Position numbers and translations under genes: made by a program. Below, piece after piece: positions 5,153 through 7,512 of a DNA stretch of 7,512 bases. The first letter of the stretch is position 1. Each line of letters begins with the position of its first letter. The DNA lies in NCBI GenBank assembly GCA_009835515.1, contig VXXH01000209.1, positions 1 through 7,512 of the forward strand. Reading direction: 5' to 3'. The notes under the pieces are model-generated. The model searched no databases. It saw nothing but the letters and a program-made list of their open reading frames with translations, and had not been told where the DNA came from. Origin of the DNA: Candidatus Poribacteria bacterium (GTDB taxonomy: Bacteria > Poribacteria > WGA-4E > WGA-3G).

Positions 5153-7512
5153 TCATCTACTACTCCGCTCTTCAACCCAACGGAGAACCCTCTCACGGTT
5201 CTCGGTGTTGCCGTATTGCTGAAACCAGTTTGCGAGTTGTTTACCCGTTTCAATAAGAAGGGGGTTCATCTCTTCAGATTTAGATTTCAATGCGGATTGA
5301 TATTTTTCGATCGCTGCATTCGTCTGTTTACGTTTGATTAAAGTAAGGGCGAGGGCACATCGGACTTTGGTGAGCGTATCTCTTTTGATTCTATCAAAAT
5401 GATGCCGGATCAGTTGTGATTCTAAGGACAATAGATTCCTGAACGCTGGCATGTTAATCGGGTCTTTCTGGAGAACAGTTTCAAAACCCGCAAGTGCTTT
5501 CTGGTGTTCACCTTCCACGAGATAGAGATAACCGAGGGTATTGTAAATTTCGGTGTTACGCTTGGATTCCGGGATCCCCTCGAATTCAGCGATAGCGGCG
5601 GCGTACTGCCGTTGTCCCATAAGTGCATTCCCGCGCCGGATTCGGAGGTTAATCTCTTCTTCCTTCGCTTGTGGGTTCTCCGGTTCTTGTGCCAAGACAC
5701 GGGACACCTCTATGGTAGCACGCTCATAGTCGCCCGCTCCCTGATAGGCATTTGCGAGACTCAAACGTAAATTTAGATCGGTCGGCGCGAGTCGGAGAGC
5801 CTTCTGAAGCAGTTGGATCGCTGTGATATATTCCTCCGTATCACTGAGGCTTCGCGCATAATGGTGATAAGCAGCGATGAGATTATGGAGCGCGTGCGCT
5901 GCGTTCGGGGTGATATTGTAAACGTGTTGGAATGCGGACAGTGCCTCGGCATAGTCGCCTTTTTTCAGGTATAACTCACCGAGCAGGTTGCGGATGTGCA
6001 ATTCGTTCGGGTAAAGTTTCTTTAATTCGAGATACGCATTTGCGGCTTCGTCTAATTCGCCTGCTTCGTTATGTGCCTTCGCCTTTCGGGTGAACGCATC
6101 GCCTAAATTTGTGCGGGCAACACCGAGTGTCGGCATTAACAACAACGCGTTGCGATACGCTTCAATTGCCGCATCCCATTCGCCACGATTTCGCAGGGCG
6201 ACTCCGTAGTTGTTATAGCATTCTGCAAGATGGTGCTTCGTAAGCGCATCGACTGGGTTAATATCAATTGCTTTCTGGTAATAATTGATCGCTGTCTCAA
6301 ATTGTCCAACTTGGGCGTATCCGTTGCCCATCAATTGATAGGTAGGCGCGTCGAGCGGGTCCATCCGAATCACCCGTTTGAAAGTCGTGGTTGCGGTCTC
6401 AAAGTCTTTTGCTGCTAACGCTTTGAATCCCTTTGCCCGAAGGAGTTGATGTAGATTTCGCCGTGCGGCTTTATGATACGGTGCGATATGAAGTGCTTTT
6501 TCAAACGCTTGTATCGCCTTTTCTGCCTCTTTTCTTTCATAGAAGAAGATACCGAGTGTATTGTAATCCGCTGGCGACGGTTTCTGGGTGATCCGTTTCT
6601 CAAGGAGCGCGATTGCATCATGGGTCTTTCCGGTTTCATGGTAGACTTGAATCAGTTTCTCTATTGCGGGTTGAAACTTAGCATCTAACGCCTGGCAGGT
6701 CAGAAAACTCCCGATTGCGGCTTCTGTGTTGCCTTCATCAAAATAGACAGTTCCCAACAGGTAATGATGTCGGAGACGTTTTCGCTTTTCCGCATAGGGT
6801 TTCGCTTCAATCTCGGATGTCAAAACCTTGATAGCGATGTCGTGTTGTGGTGTATTAAGGGGTGTATTGTAGAGTTTACGCAACGTGGTTATATCGCGTG
6901 CTGATGGATGTTGCACTGTTGCTGTCGGATAACTGATATCACTCGGATGTGGGCTGTGTCCCCATAATCCGATTGCGTGTCCAAACTCGTGGAGGCAAAC
7001 TGTCCGCATCTCTTTCTGTGATAGTTCGCCGATAGTGCCGTCGCCTTCCAACATAAGTATAACCTCGACGGTAAACGGCGGTGAGGCATCCGCTGGATCT
7101 TGCGCGACTATCTGTTTTGTATCCTTGAGGCGCGTGAGTTCTGCACTACCGAGTCTCATGTCCTGAAAGTCGGCATGGAGACCGCTGTGTCCCCAACTGA
7201 CGCGAATGTCGGCGTTCCGAGGTGCTTCCGTTTCTTCAAAGCGGATGTTACCCTCGCTGGCGGTGTGCCATTCTTGCATGGCATATCGGATTTCCGGTAG
7301 ATACGGGCTCTCTTTTAGGATGGGCGAGATGTAGACCCGGATCGGCATCTGCGTAAAACGGGTGATTCTGCCTTGAGAAAAAAGTGTAATATGATCGAAA
7401 TAGTGTGTCTGCACGGGTTGGGCAACCCAACCTCTACGCCCGTGGGCATCGTGTGCTATCGCAATCTGCAGGTTTCCGGTGTAAAATAGTATGAGCGTGA
7501 AACTGATTAACG
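5153..7512 (-). CDS. Exported matrixin-like zinc metalloprotease fused to a long TPR array (5' partial)
   Basis: The frame stays open to the right edge. Upstream of the GTG at 7414 it encodes LISFTLILFYTGNLQIAIA followed by HDAHGRRGW, which looks like the core and cleavage region of a signal peptide, so the real start is just beyond 7512 and the visible part is about 785 residues. Numbered from the GTG, residues about 20-185 form a metzincin/matrixin-like domain: MPIRVYIS, a helix with MQEWHTAS, ADIRVSWG, then HEFGHAIGLWGH (142-153) with E143 as the likely catalytic base. The third His is one residue later than in the classic HExxHxxGxxH, and the following DISYP has Ser where the Met-turn Met is expected. 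From about 190 to the end are roughly 12 TPR units, such as YNTLGIFFYERKEAEKAIQAFEKAL. The protein is probably periplasmic or extracellular. The substrate is unknown and activity unproven. Confidence 0.9.
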   Translation of the reverse strand, partial: LISFTLILFYTGNLQIAIAHDAHGRRGWVAQPVQTHYFDHITLFSQGRITRFTQMPIRVYISPILKESPYLPEIRYAMQEWHTASEGNIRFEETEAPRNADIRVSWGHSGLHADFQDMRLGSAELTRLKDTKQIVAQDPADASPPFTVEVILMLEGDGTIGELSQKEMRTVCLHEFGHAIGLWGHSPHPSDISYPTATVQHPSARDITTLRKLYNTPLNTPQHDIAIKVLTSEIEAKPYAEKRKRLRHHYLLGTVYFDEGNTEAAIGSFLTCQALDAKFQPAIEKLIQVYHETGKTHDAIALLEKRITQKPSPADYNTLGIFFYERKEAEKAIQAFEKALHIAPYHKAARRNLHQLLRAKGFKALAAKDFETATTTFKRVIRMDPLDAPTYQLMGNGYAQVGQFETAINYYQKAIDINPVDALTKHHLAECYNNYGVALRNRGEWDAAIEAYRNALLLMPTLGVARTNLGDAFTRKAKAHNEAGELDEAANAYLELKKLYPNELHIRNLLGELYLKKGDYAEALSAFQHVYNITPNAAHALHNLIAAYHHYARSLSDTEEYITAIQLLQKALRLAPTDLNLRLSLANAYQGAGDYERATIEVSRVLAQEPENPQAKEEEINLRIRRGNALMGQRQYAAAIAEFEGIPESKRNTEIYNTLGYLYLVEGEHQKALAGFETVLQKDPINMPAFRNLLSLESQLIRHHFDRIKRDTLTKVRCALALTLIKRKQTNAAIEKYQSALKSKSEEMNPLLIETGKQLANWFQQYGNTENRERVLRWVEERSSR

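Noticed and set aside
1..7512. CRISPR arrays, tRNA or rRNA genes, insertion sequences
   Set aside because: No regularly spaced short repeats, no cloverleaf-like or rRNA-like sequence and no transposase-like protein were seen on either strand. The repeated peptide patterns are FG-GAP and TPR protein repeats.

Overview
The window looks like ordinary chromosomal DNA from an uncultured, probably marine, bacterium. Base composition is roughly balanced by eye, starts follow bacterial Shine-Dalgarno rules, and there are no introns. The protein repertoire is exported FG-GAP/ASPIC-UnbV (CRTAC1-like) protein, exported LamG/ConA-like protein, and large exported TPR proteins, one with an N-terminal matrixin-like protease domain. 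This recalls Candidatus Poribacteria and, less closely, Planctomycetes-type genomes. That placement is recalled from family knowledge, not computed here.

Layout: (1) 1-1035 (+) is the 3' part of a calcium-binding FG-GAP/ASPIC-UnbV protein whose start lies left of the window. (2) 1100-1900 (+) is a secreted LamG-type protein with a strong ribosome-binding site and its own candidate promoter inside the end of gene 1. (3) 1906-3318 (-) is an exported TPR protein whose stop lies 5 bp from the stop of gene 2. (4) 3385-4293 (-) is murB, the clearest housekeeping gene, read from a perfect-consensus sigma-70 promoter and probably co-transcribed with the TPR gene. (5) 4294-4513 is a 220-bp divergent intergenic region carrying that promoter and an 11-bp direct repeat. 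(6) 4514-5035 (+) is a small membrane-anchored or exported protein whose helical core sits between two near-identical R/G/Q/N-rich segments, followed by a clear intrinsic terminator nested in longer inverted repeats. (7) 5153-7512 (-) is an exported metzincin-like protease/TPR protein whose start lies beyond the right edge; the GTG at 7414 is internal.

Five of the six proteins have or probably have export signals, so the region is mainly envelope and extracellular functions, with MurB supplying the cytoplasmic peptidoglycan-precursor step. I see no mobile element, CRISPR array, tRNA or rRNA, and no convincing new multi-gene system. The points most worth a second look are the altered zinc/Met-turn motif of the protease, the 31/32-nt internal duplication in the small protein, the nested inverted repeats at 5061-5139, and the unusually perfect murB promoter with a very short leader.
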